Shown: positions 8,821 through 16,340 of the stretch, in pieces
Numbering within the stretch: the first letter of the stretch is position 1
How the letters are laid out: the number at the start of each line of letters is the position of its first letter
Source: Paludibacteraceae bacterium
GTDB taxonomy: Bacteria; Bacteroidota; Bacteroidia; Bacteroidales; Paludibacteraceae
Direction: 5' to 3'
Length of the DNA stretch: 45,505 nucleotides
Assembly (NCBI GenBank): GCA_017551675.1
Contig: JAFZLC010000002.1
Location: 1-45,505, forward strand
Notes under the pieces: model-generated
The model's database searches: none
What the model saw: only the letters and a program-made list of their open reading frames with translations
What the model was told of the DNA's origin: nothing
Program-made: the position numbers and the translations under genes

Positions 8821-9450
8821 TTATTCTTTATGACGCGCTTTCAGTTCGCGAGCCAAATCTTCGATACGGTACCCCTTTTCCGTCAATAAGACAATAAGGT
8901 GATAAATCAGATCGGACGATTCATATAGGAACTGTTCTCCGGTTCCGTTTGTAGCTTCGATAACTGTTTCAACAGCCTCTTCTCCCACTTTCTGAGAGAT
9001 TTTGTTCACACCCTTCGTAAACAGTTTAGTAGTGTAAGAGCCCTCAGGCATCTCACGTTTACGTTTCTCAATGAAATCTTGCAAGTAGGAAAGGAAAGCC
9101 AAATCCTCGATGTTTTTATCACCACGGAATGTATCCGCACCCGTAGTAGACCCTTCAGGGAGTGCCTTGATGATCACTGCACTCTTATCCGTATTGTATA
9201 CGAATGAATCGACTGCAATTGGTTTGAAATATTCACCACCCGTAATCTCTTCCAATCCGGATTGGTCATCATTCAACATATAAACCGTCTTCGTCTCCTC
9301 CATCTTGGCAATGGCTTCATCATTGACGAATCCGACACGAAGAATTTGTTTGGTGCGTACATCTTGAACAACAGCTTGCAAAACATTTGTTTCGCATACC
9401 ATCTTCACGTTCAATTTCTTTCCGCCTATTTTAATAATTTGTTCTGACAT
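8821..9450 (-). CDS. hisE: HisIE-type protein: intact HisE domain, degenerate HisI domain
   Basis: 209 residues with the layout of bifunctional phosphoribosyl-AMP cyclohydrolase/phosphoribosyl-ATP pyrophosphohydrolase. The C-terminal half (about 115-209) keeps the HisE signature, including KVGEEAVE at 154-161, ESSDLIYHL at 177-185 and the GSYTTKL start, so pyrophosphohydrolase activity is likely. The N-terminal half aligns along its length with HisI (QAVVQD, LRVGFVNDEA), but the metal and catalytic residues are gone: the DCD motif is YNTD (85-88), the CHxGxxSCF segment is STTGADTFR (101-109), and the SRxxxxLWxKGETSG loop is NDDQSGLEEITGG (60-72). The only Cys is residue 19. Cyclohydrolase activity is therefore unlikely. 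The gene lies between argD and djlA in one transcription direction. Confidence 0.85.
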   Translation of the reverse strand: MSEQIIKIGGKKLNVKMVCETNVLQAVVQDVRTKQILRVGFVNDEAIAKMEETKTVYMLNDDQSGLEEITGGEYFKPIAVDSFVYNTDKSAVIIKALPEGSTTGADTFRGDKNIEDLAFLSYLQDFIEKRKREMPEGSYTTKLFTKGVNKISQKVGEEAVETVIEATNGTGEQFLYESSDLIYHLIVLLTEKGYRIEDLARELKARHKE

Positions 9451-9517
9451 TTTTATTCTGTTTTTTCAAAAGAGTAATTACCACTCGCGCGGAAGCACTC
9501 CACGCCTGCTTTAACTA

Positions 9518-10648
9518 TTAAGCCAACGCTTTTTTGAAGCGAACCATGAACTCATCCACATCCGCCTTAGTCAAGCACAAAGGTGGCAATAGACGAAGCA
9601 CATTCGTACCGCTACAACCTGTGAAGACATGTTGTTCGAAGACCAGTTTGTTTCTAATCTCCTTATAAGGGCAATCCAACTCCACACCAATCATCAAACC
9701 ACGACCACGTACATCCACTACGTGAGGCAAGTTAGCCGATTTGATCTGTTCCATGATATAGTTTCCTACTTCAGCTGCATTCTCCACCAAATTTTCTTTC
9801 TCCATCACATCAATCACTGCCAATGCAGCAGTACATGCCATGTGGTTTCCTCCGAAAGTAGTACCCAACTGACCATACACAGGAGCAAACTTAGGTGCGA
9901 TCAAAACACCCGCAGCAGGGAATCCATTACCAATACCCTTAGCCACTGTGATAACATCAGGCTTCACATCCAAATACTGATGTGCAAAGAACTTACCTGA
10001 ACGACCATATCCACATTGAATCTCATCACAGATCAAAACTGTGTTGTACTCATCACACAATCTGCGAAGCTCCTGCATAAACTCTTTCGTCACCATGCGA
10101 ATGCCACCCACACCTTGGATGCACTCCACAATAACAGCACAGACATCACCCTTTTCAAGTTCTTTCTTCCAAGCCTCAATGTCATTGATAGGAAGATAGG
10201 TGACATGACCATTATCGTTGATAGGTGCGATGATCTTTGGATTATTCGTCACCTCAACTGCCAAAGAGGTACGTCCGTGAAAAGCCTTCTCAGCCGACAA
10301 GACACGCTTACGACCATTATAGAAAGAAGCCAACTTCAAAGCATTCTCATTGGCCTCCGCTCCCGAGTTGATCAAGAAAAGCTGATAATCGTCATATCCG
10401 GAAATTTTTCCAAGACGCTCAGCCAACTTCACCTGAAGCTTGTTAATGACTGAGTTGGAATAGAATCCAAGAGTGTTCAATTGTTGCGTCATCATCTCAA
10501 CATAATGAGGATGACAATGTCCAATACTAATAACGGCATGACCACCATACAAATCAAGGTATTCCTGACCTTTCTCGTCCCATACCTTACAACCTTTTCC
10601 TTTTACGATATTGACATCGAATAGCGGATAAACATCAAAGAGTTTCAT
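9518..10648 (-). CDS. argD: Acetyl-/succinylornithine aminotransferase (class III)
   Basis: 376-residue class-III PLP aminotransferase. NSGAEANE (94-101), the DEI motif with Asp208 contacting the PLP pyridine nitrogen, and Lys237 in AKGIGNGFP as the Schiff-base lysine are all present; length and the final FMVRFKKAL helix fit ArgD. It would convert N-acylglutamate semialdehyde to N-acylornithine in arginine synthesis. In Bacteroides the acyl group is succinyl rather than acetyl, so N-succinylornithine is the likely substrate here, but I cannot tell from this protein alone. It is the first gene of the minus-strand run argD-hisIE-djlA-LRR, with its own promoter and a hairpin in its leader. Confidence 0.9.
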   Translation of the reverse strand: MKLFDVYPLFDVNIVKGKGCKVWDEKGQEYLDLYGGHAVISIGHCHPHYVEMMTQQLNTLGFYSNSVINKLQVKLAERLGKISGYDDYQLFLINSGAEANENALKLASFYNGRKRVLSAEKAFHGRTSLAVEVTNNPKIIAPINDNGHVTYLPINDIEAWKKELEKGDVCAVIVECIQGVGGIRMVTKEFMQELRRLCDEYNTVLICDEIQCGYGRSGKFFAHQYLDVKPDVITVAKGIGNGFPAAGVLIAPKFAPVYGQLGTTFGGNHMACTAALAVIDVMEKENLVENAAEVGNYIMEQIKSANLPHVVDVRGRGLMIGVELDCPYKEIRNKLVFEQHVFTGCSGTNVLRLLPPLCLTKADVDEFMVRFKKALA

Positions 10649-10665
10649 ATCTTAACTTTATAAAT

Positions 10666-10686
10666 GGTGAATTTCTAAAACTCACC
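10666..10686 (-). promoter_or_regulatory. Leader hairpin of argD, resembling hairpin 1 of the two-hairpin element
   Basis: On the minus strand GGTGAGT, a 7-nt loop and ATTCACC form a 7-bp stem with one G-U pair, ending 17 nt before the argD ATG. The stem matches hairpin 1 of the elements at 33483, 39430 and 40849. A smaller hairpin, GGG-AGTTGAAAT-CCC (10712-10698), lies just upstream and recalls the GGGTTGA side of their hairpin 2, but in the reverse order. Confidence 0.5.
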
Positions 10687-10734
10687 TATGGTAATTCGGG
10701 ATTTCAACTCCCTTTCATTCAAAAATTTGTTCTG

Positions 10735-10764
10735 CAAAATTACTAAAAATTATTAGAATACAAG
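10735..10764 (-). promoter_or_regulatory. argD operon promoter
   Basis: Minus strand: CTTG (10764-10761), 18 bp, then TAATTTTG (10742-10735). It implies an 80-nt leader containing two small hairpins before the ATG at 10648. Confidence 0.55.
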
Positions 10765-10808
10765 GTATTAAAATGAAGTTATAGGTCCCATCTTATCATA
10801 CTTTTTTC

Positions 10809-10816
10809 TATCTTTG
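10809..10816 (+). promoter_or_regulatory. -7 promoter element of the xylanase gene
   Basis: TATCTTTG, a perfect TAnnTTTG match, 32 nt upstream of the ATG at 10849. No TTTG is evident at the -33 position, which may indicate dependence on an activator; that is inference. Confidence 0.55.
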
Positions 10817-10848
10817 CACCAAAACCATTTAATTTTTAAATACCCATT

Positions 10849-12621
10849 ATGAATATCAAACAATTTTTTCTTTTAGGACTAACGTTTTGTGGCGCACAAG
10901 CTTTTGCTGCCGGACTATCTTATGATTTTGAGTCTAGTTACGACGATTGGGCAAGTAGAGGCGATGGCGTCATTGTAGAACTATCCTCCGACCAACATCA
11001 CGAAGGAGATAAATCACTCTATGTTAGCAAACGTTCTGCATCATGGCATGGTGCCTCTATGCAAAACGATTACATCGAACCTGGAAAGACTTATAAAATT
11101 TCAGTTTATGTCTTTTCAAAAACCAACACCAAACTGAACCTGAGTGTTCAGTACACCATCGGTGAAGATAATTCGTACCCATGCGTGGCTGAATCGGATG
11201 TATATGCCTACTCATGGAAACAATTGTCTGGCGAGGTTGTCATTCCCGAGGATGCCATTGGAATTCAACCCTACATTCAGGCACCTAATGATCCAGAGTT
11301 AGATTACTACATCGACGATTTCATTTGCGAGGAAAAGTCAGAGGACTTGGTGGACTTCTCCGAACAACTCCCTCTTAAAACGCTCTTCTCCAACTACTTT
11401 AAATTTGGAACAGCAGCTGTTGCCAGTGAAATCACACCTAAGAATGCAAAAAACATGGTGGTACACCACTTCAACAGTTTGACACCAGGAAATGAGTTGA
11501 AGCCAGAAAACCTGCTCGATCAAGCAGCCAGCATTAGCAATGGTGACAACGTCAATCCACAGGTGAAACTGTCAGCTGAGGCAAGAACCGTATTGAAGTT
11601 CTGTGTTCAAAACCATATACCTATTCGCGGACACGTCTTTGTATGGCATTCACAAACGCCAGACTGGTTCTTCAACGAAGGGTTTGAGACAAATGGATCC
11701 ACCGTGTCGGAGAATGTCATGCTAGAACGAATGGAGAACTATATCAAAAACGTTGTCGAACTCATCACCTCTGAATATCCATCCCTTGAAATCTATGCAT
11801 GGGATATCGTCAACGAGGCTTACCTAGACAATGGTTCCCTACGTGAAAAAGGAAGCAACTACCAAAAAGAAGGACTTTCTCGTTGGATGGAGATATTCAA
11901 CGATAACTCATTCATATACAGAGCATTTGAATATGCAAGAAAACACGTTCCAAGAAATTGTAAAATCTATTACAACGATTATAATGAATACATAGATAAC
12001 AAAAGAGATGCCATCTACAATATGGTTAGAGACCTATACGCAAAGGGATTGTGCGACGGTATCGGTATGCAGTCTCACTTAAGCACTCAATTCCCTTCAG
12101 TATCTCTGTACAAAACAGCACTCGAGAAATACGCTACAATCGGATGCGACATACAAATCACGGAGTTAGACATCACCGTGTCGGATGGCGACAACTTTGA
12201 TAAGCAAGCCAGCATCTACAAAGACTTGTTTGATCTCTATCGTCAACATAAGGATGAAATCAGTTCTGTCACTGTTTGGGGAATAAACGATGAGATCAGT
12301 TGGCGTAAGGAGGGAAAACCTCTCTTGTTCTCCAACTACCAACCAAAATCCGCTTACTACAAGATCATTGAGGGCATGGAACTTCCAGTCGACGTTGAGA
12401 ATTATGAGAACTCACAGGATATCAAAATATCCTATGCGAATCCAGACGTGACCATCACATGCGAAGGCGAATTCACCTATCAATTGATTAATTTGAACGG
12501 ACAAATCATCAAAGAGGGCAAGGGCAAAGACCAAGAAGTGATCACCCTCTCTCTCCCTATTCAACTAATCAAGGTGATGGATGCCAACCAAAAGGTTGCC
12601 ACCTTCAAGTTGATCAAATAA
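10849..12621 (+). CDS. Secreted GH10 endo-1,4-beta-xylanase with N-terminal CBM and sorting-like tail
   Basis: 590 residues. Signal peptide 1-20 (ends FAA). Residues about 22-160 form a beta-sandwich of the CBM4/CBM9/CBM22 superfamily (YDFESSYDDW...SLYVSKR). The GH10 domain spans about 175-505: HVFVWHSQTPDW, WDIVNEA with acid/base Glu323, QSH, and ITELDIT with nucleophile Glu439. The region between the CBM and the catalytic strands carries no large insertion. The last 70 residues (YQLINLNGQIIKEGKG...VATFKLIK) match the style of type A sorting tails for the type IX system. It should cut internal xylan linkages at or outside the cell surface. No SusCD pair is adjacent, so this is not a classical polysaccharide utilisation locus. 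Confidence 0.93.
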   Translation: MNIKQFFLLGLTFCGAQAFAAGLSYDFESSYDDWASRGDGVIVELSSDQHHEGDKSLYVSKRSASWHGASMQNDYIEPGKTYKISVYVFSKTNTKLNLSVQYTIGEDNSYPCVAESDVYAYSWKQLSGEVVIPEDAIGIQPYIQAPNDPELDYYIDDFICEEKSEDLVDFSEQLPLKTLFSNYFKFGTAAVASEITPKNAKNMVVHHFNSLTPGNELKPENLLDQAASISNGDNVNPQVKLSAEARTVLKFCVQNHIPIRGHVFVWHSQTPDWFFNEGFETNGSTVSENVMLERMENYIKNVVELITSEYPSLEIYAWDIVNEAYLDNGSLREKGSNYQKEGLSRWMEIFNDNSFIYRAFEYARKHVPRNCKIYYNDYNEYIDNKRDAIYNMVRDLYAKGLCDGIGMQSHLSTQFPSVSLYKTALEKYATIGCDIQITELDITVSDGDNFDKQASIYKDLFDLYRQHKDEISSVTVWGINDEISWRKEGKPLLFSNYQPKSAYYKIIEGMELPVDVENYENSQDIKISYANPDVTITCEGEFTYQLINLNGQIIKEGKGKDQEVITLSLPIQLIKVMDANQKVATFKLIK

Positions 12622-12643
12622 TGAAACGGGTAAGCGCAATGCT

Positions 12644-13054
12644 ATGGAATCCATTGAAGAGCATCTTTCAGAACATGGGGTAAAACCCACTGCCGTACGA
12701 ATACTCGTATGGAAAGAGATCATCAATCATACCGAGACATTCACGCTTGTTGATATTCAAGAGTGGATGCCTCAACTGGATCGATCAAGCATATTCCGTG
12801 CATTGCGACTTTTCACAGAGCACCACCTACTACATGAGATTGATGATGGTTCGGGACTACAGAAATATTGCGTTTGTCGATGTGAGAATGAGAGTCACCT
12901 AAACCACATTCACTTCACTTGTCTTCAGTGTGGTCACACCTATTGCCTTGTTCAATACAAGATTCCACTAGTCGAGATGCCTGAAGGCTTCGAGATGGAA
13001 GATGCAGAATATGTGGTAAAAGGCATTTGTCCGAAATGCCACAACAAGAGATAA
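12644..13054 (+). CDS. Fur-family metalloregulator (Fur/Zur type)
   Basis: 136 residues. The N terminus is the Fur winged helix (KPTAVRILVWKEI, then RSSIFRALRLFTEHHLLHEI). The dimerisation half carries HxNHIHFxCLQCGH and a C-terminal CPKCH, the paired CxxC structural zinc site of the family. Which metal it senses cannot be told for certain; its position convergent to a Zn/Cd-exporting ATPase favours zinc. It begins 22 nt after the xylanase stop with no obvious promoter between, so it may be read from the xylanase promoter or from one inside that gene. The two genes share no evident pathway. Confidence 0.88.
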   Translation: MESIEEHLSEHGVKPTAVRILVWKEIINHTETFTLVDIQEWMPQLDRSSIFRALRLFTEHHLLHEIDDGSGLQKYCVCRCENESHLNHIHFTCLQCGHTYCLVQYKIPLVEMPEGFEMEDAEYVVKGICPKCHNKR

Positions 13055-13059
13055 AAAGA

Positions 13060-13097
13060 GATGGGCGGAGCCTCAACGGTTCCGTCCATCTTCCTTT
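13060..13097 (+). terminator. Terminator between fur-family gene and P-type ATPase gene
   Basis: GATGGGCGGAGCC, loop TCAAC, GGTTCCGTCCATC: a 13-bp stem with two G-U pairs, followed by TTCCTTT. It begins 6 nt after the regulator's stop. Confidence 0.75.
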
Positions 13098-13120
13098 ATA
13101 AACAAGTCTCATGAAGAAAA

Positions 13121-15181
13121 TTAATCTATCTTTTTCAACGCCCTCATAGCGTTCAGAACAGCCAAGACAGTCACACCCACATCAGCAAAAACAGCCATCC
13201 ACATCGTAGCCAATCCAAATGCAGCCAAAAGCAGTACAATCAGTTTCACTCCAATGGCGAAGGCAACATTCTGACGGGCAATGCGAATCGTACGTCGTGC
13301 GATCTTAATCGCCAGTGCCAATTTTGACGGATGATCATCCATCAAAACAACATCCGCAGCTTCAATCGCGGCATCACTTCCCAAACCGCCCATGGCGATT
13401 CCAACATCTGCACGCGCCAAGACGGGTGCGTCGTTGATTCCATCCCCAACAAACGCCAAAGCCTCATCCTCTCCCTTCGTCTGCATCAAGCGCTCCACAT
13501 GTGCCACCTTATCCGTAGGCAAGAGCTCTGCATGCACCTCATCAATACCTAATTGCTTTGCCACAGAAGCCGCCTCGGAGGCCAAATCACCTGTCAGCAT
13601 CACCAAGCGAGAGACACCCAGGGATTTCATATCAGCAATTGCCTGCCCAGCATCCTCCTTGATACAATCATTGATGACGATATGACCCTCATATTCTCCA
13701 TTGACAGAGACATGCACAATCGTACCAGAAGCGTTGCATATATGATGCTGAACGCCCTCACGTTCCATCATCTTCGGGTTACCCACACAGACAACATCAC
13801 CATTCACCACCGCACGAATACCACATCCTGCAATCTCCTCTACCTGACTCACCTCACAATCATCGCCTCCTGCCTCTGGGTAAGCCATACGAAGGGCCTC
13901 CGCAATGGGGTGCGTGGAGAAATGTTCGACATGTGCCGCCAAGTGTAACAATCTGGAATTTAGTAACGCTGCATGTGATTCGTCACACCCATGATCGTGC
14001 ACAGCCACCACGTTAAACACCCCCTGCGTGAGCGTACCCGTCTTATCCATCACAACCGTATTCACTTTTGCTAAGACATCCATATAGTTAGCTCCCTTGA
14101 CTAATATTCCGTTGCGAGAAGCTCCTCCAATACCACCAAAGAAGGTCAATGGCACACTGATTACCAACGCACATGGACAACTCACCACCAAGAAGATCAA
14201 CGCCCTACTGAGCCATACAGGAAACGACTGAGAAAAGACCCCTGAGAACAACGGAGGAAGAATCGCCAATGCCAATGCAGCAAAGACAACAATCGGAGTG
14301 TAAACACGTGCAAATCGAGTGATAAATGTTTCGCTCTTCGACTTATTCTCTCCCGCATTCTCCACCAATTCGATGATCTTGCTCACCGTCGACTCATCAA
14401 AATCCTTGGTCGTCTGCAAATGAAGCAACCCACTTAAATTGACACAACCAGAAAAGACCTCATCGCCCTCTTTCACATCACGAGGGACACTCTCGCCCGT
14501 CAATGCAACCGTATTCAAACTGGAAGAACCCTCTATCACAATACCATCCAACGGCACCTTCTCGCCTGGTTTAACAACAATCGTCTCGCCCACCGCTACA
14601 TCATCTGGCGAGACCACCACAATCTGTCCATCGCGCTCCACATTAGCACTATCTGGACGTATATCCATCAAATGAGAGATAGACTCCCTACTTTTACCCT
14701 CGGCATAGCCCTCAAATAATTCTCCAATTTGAAAGAAGAGCATAACGAAAACCGCTTCGGGAAACTCCGACTCAACGCCTGGCAAGAAACCGATGCATAA
14801 AGCACCGATAGTTGCCACTGCCATAAGGAAATGTTCGTTGAAAGGATCTTTATCCATGATCCCCTCCCATGCCTCATGCAATGTCTCATGTCCGATTAAC
14901 AAATAAGGAACAAGATAAATCAATAAGAGTTGCCATGTTGGCAAATCAAAATTTTTCTCAATGACAATAGCAACAACCAATAAGATGGCAGTTGCAACAA
15001 TCAATGCGATTTGATGTTTCATACTTCCATTCTCATGAGAATGCTCATGACAATGTCCGCACCCTCCGTGAGAGTGGTCGTGCGAGTGACCATGCGAATG
15101 TTCGTGGTCATGGCAATGACAATGGCTGTGGCTGTGTTCATGTTCCTCAGAACTACAGCAATGTTCGTGATGATGTGCCAT
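13121..15181 (-). CDS. zntA: Zn2+/Cd2+-type P1B ATPase with His-rich N terminus
   Basis: 686 residues. Residues 3-50 are dense in His and Cys (HEHSHSHCHCHDH-type repeats) and replace the usual HMA domain as the soluble metal-binding region. Then come paired membrane helices, the actuator domain (ALTGES), the membrane CPC motif (Cys335-Cys337) in SCPCALV, the phosphorylation site Asp379 in DKTGTLT, HP in THPIAEA, and GDGINDAP. These place it in the P1B-2 group, which exports Zn2+, Cd2+ and Pb2+ from the cytoplasm. It is convergent with a Fur-family gene and has a palindrome across its promoter, consistent with metal-controlled expression. The symbol follows the family; actual ion preference is not shown by the sequence. 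Confidence 0.9.
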   Translation of the reverse strand: MAHHHEHCCSSEEHEHSHSHCHCHDHEHSHGHSHDHSHGGCGHCHEHSHENGSMKHQIALIVATAILLVVAIVIEKNFDLPTWQLLLIYLVPYLLIGHETLHEAWEGIMDKDPFNEHFLMAVATIGALCIGFLPGVESEFPEAVFVMLFFQIGELFEGYAEGKSRESISHLMDIRPDSANVERDGQIVVVSPDDVAVGETIVVKPGEKVPLDGIVIEGSSSLNTVALTGESVPRDVKEGDEVFSGCVNLSGLLHLQTTKDFDESTVSKIIELVENAGENKSKSETFITRFARVYTPIVVFAALALAILPPLFSGVFSQSFPVWLSRALIFLVVSCPCALVISVPLTFFGGIGGASRNGILVKGANYMDVLAKVNTVVMDKTGTLTQGVFNVVAVHDHGCDESHAALLNSRLLHLAAHVEHFSTHPIAEALRMAYPEAGGDDCEVSQVEEIAGCGIRAVVNGDVVCVGNPKMMEREGVQHHICNASGTIVHVSVNGEYEGHIVINDCIKEDAGQAIADMKSLGVSRLVMLTGDLASEAASVAKQLGIDEVHAELLPTDKVAHVERLMQTKGEDEALAFVGDGINDAPVLARADVGIAMGGLGSDAAIEAADVVLMDDHPSKLALAIKIARRTIRIARQNVAFAIGVKLIVLLLAAFGLATMWMAVFADVGVTVLAVLNAMRALKKID

Positions 15182-15222
15182 ATACTATTTCAATTTATGA
15201 TTACTATTTCTGTTTTACATGG

Positions 15223-15230
15223 CAAAAATA
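15223..15230 (-). promoter_or_regulatory. -7 promoter element of the P-type ATPase gene
   Basis: TATTTTTG on the minus strand, 41 nt upstream of the ATG at 15181. The -33 region falls inside the palindrome at 15241-15259. Confidence 0.6.
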
Positions 15231-15240
15231 GAAAGGAGAA

Positions 15241-15259
15241 TTTGCAACTCAGTCGCAAA
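15241..15259. promoter_or_regulatory. Candidate Fur-family (metal-responsive) operator
   Basis: TTTGCAACTCAGTCGCAAA is a 19-bp palindrome with 8 of 9 symmetric pairs matching around a central base. Size and symmetry fit Fur-family boxes. It covers the -33 region of the P-type ATPase promoter, where a bound dimer would block RNA polymerase. Assignment to the regulator at 12644 is inference. Confidence 0.55.
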
Positions 15260-15338
15260 ATGAGATTCAAACCATTTTTATGGAGATAAGAAGAAGTATT
15301 TCAAAAACAGAAATTCATCGTATAATGATTATTTTTAG

Positions 15339-15346
15339 TATTTTTG
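15339..15346 (+). promoter_or_regulatory. -7 promoter element of the transglutaminase-like gene
   Basis: TATTTTTG, 21 nt upstream of ATG 15367. Its position excludes an in-frame ATG at 15280 as the working start. Confidence 0.5.
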
Positions 15347-15366
15347 TCAAAACAAAAACAAAATTC

Positions 15367-16164
15367 ATGGAATACATTCTCATTATTCAATCAATAATAA
15401 TCATTCTGTTAATCGCAATTCTTGTGTCTAAAAACAAAAAAAAGAAGGCGGAGACTTCCTTAATGGATGTTTATGATGGCAAAGAGGAGCGCATTACATA
15501 CAGTTGGAAACTAGACTCAGCGAGGAAGACGAAACTAAAAGGTCATTTGGTGTTGCATTTCAATCTCAAAGAGTTGTCCGAGCAACGATTAAACAATCCA
15601 TTTGCCATAACGCCCCATCACGATACAGAAAGCAATTTGCGCGACATGTATTATTACATGCTAAACCATCCTCGCACACTCCTACATGCAATAGAGGTGG
15701 TTAAATACATCAATCGGGAATGTAGTCGCAACAATGTGGGGGAGTTAGACAAACTTCAGTTTGTTTTAGACTTTGTTCAAGAGCCTAACATACGATACAA
15801 TTACGACCACGATTGTGCAGAGATTCAACACTCTAAAGAGTACATACGATTCCCTGATGAGACACTTTACGATCGAAATGGCGACTGTGATTGCAAATCA
15901 TTCTTAGCCACCATACTATTTCATCTAATGGGGTATAATGTGCTGTTTATCATCTCATACAAGTTGGGTCATGCAGCCATCTGCATAGAGTATGATCAAC
16001 GTTGGCAAGCACTGCTTCAAAACGACAAAGAGGATGTCACCACCGAGATTGACGGCCGCAAATATGTCTATTGCGAAACCACCTCAGACCATTTCAGAAT
16101 AGGCGGCATCTCGTCCGACTTCACAATCAAAGACTTTGAAACAAGAATTGAATTCAGAGGATAA
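15367..16164 (+). CDS. Membrane-anchored transglutaminase-like protein
   Basis: 265 residues from ATG 15367, chosen because an in-frame upstream ATG (15280) lies before the -7 box and because the protein then opens with a membrane anchor (residues 3-20, IIQSIIIILLIAILV) followed by KNKKKK. The soluble part contains a transglutaminase-like core: GDCDCKSFL with candidate nucleophile Cys176, then His202 in KLGHAAICIEYD and Asp210. The family includes cysteine peptidases and amidases as well as inactive structural members; the triad looks intact. The basic flank after the helix suggests the soluble domain is cytoplasmic, which is inference. The gene is divergent from the P-type ATPase gene and shares its intergenic region. 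Substrate unknown. Confidence 0.7.
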   Translation: MEYILIIQSIIIILLIAILVSKNKKKKAETSLMDVYDGKEERITYSWKLDSARKTKLKGHLVLHFNLKELSEQRLNNPFAITPHHDTESNLRDMYYYMLNHPRTLLHAIEVVKYINRECSRNNVGELDKLQFVLDFVQEPNIRYNYDHDCAEIQHSKEYIRFPDETLYDRNGDCDCKSFLATILFHLMGYNVLFIISYKLGHAAICIEYDQRWQALLQNDKEDVTTEIDGRKYVYCETTSDHFRIGGISSDFTIKDFETRIEFRG

Positions 16165-16199
16165 AAACGATATAATATTGGGAATGAATTTATTCGGGT

Positions 16200-16232
16200 G
16201 GAGACAATAAACAGATCGTCTCCGAAAGAGAC
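16200..16232 (+). other. Three-arm set of alternative hairpins between transglutaminase-like and TonB receptor genes
   Basis: GGAGAC (16200-16205), GTCTCC (16218-16223) and GAGAC (16228-16232) permit two mutually exclusive stems, 6 bp with the first arm or 5 bp with the third arm (loop CGAAA). It follows the stop at 16164 by 35 nt and precedes the receptor promoter, so it most likely belongs to the 3' end of the upstream transcript. Confidence 0.35.
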
Positions 16233-16278
16233 AAAAGAAGGGAGATCAGATATGAATGAGCGATTTTATCTGCTTTTT

Positions 16279-16309
16279 TTTGATTTATTCACATCTTAAC
16301 ATATATTTG
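16279..16309 (+). promoter_or_regulatory. Promoter of the TonB-dependent receptor gene
   Basis: TTTG (16279-16282), 19 bp, TATATTTG (16302-16309): an exact match to the Bacteroidota consensus spacing, 31 nt upstream of the ATG. Confidence 0.75.
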
Positions 16310-16340
16310 TAGTTATTATTGAAACGAACTAGCATAAAAG

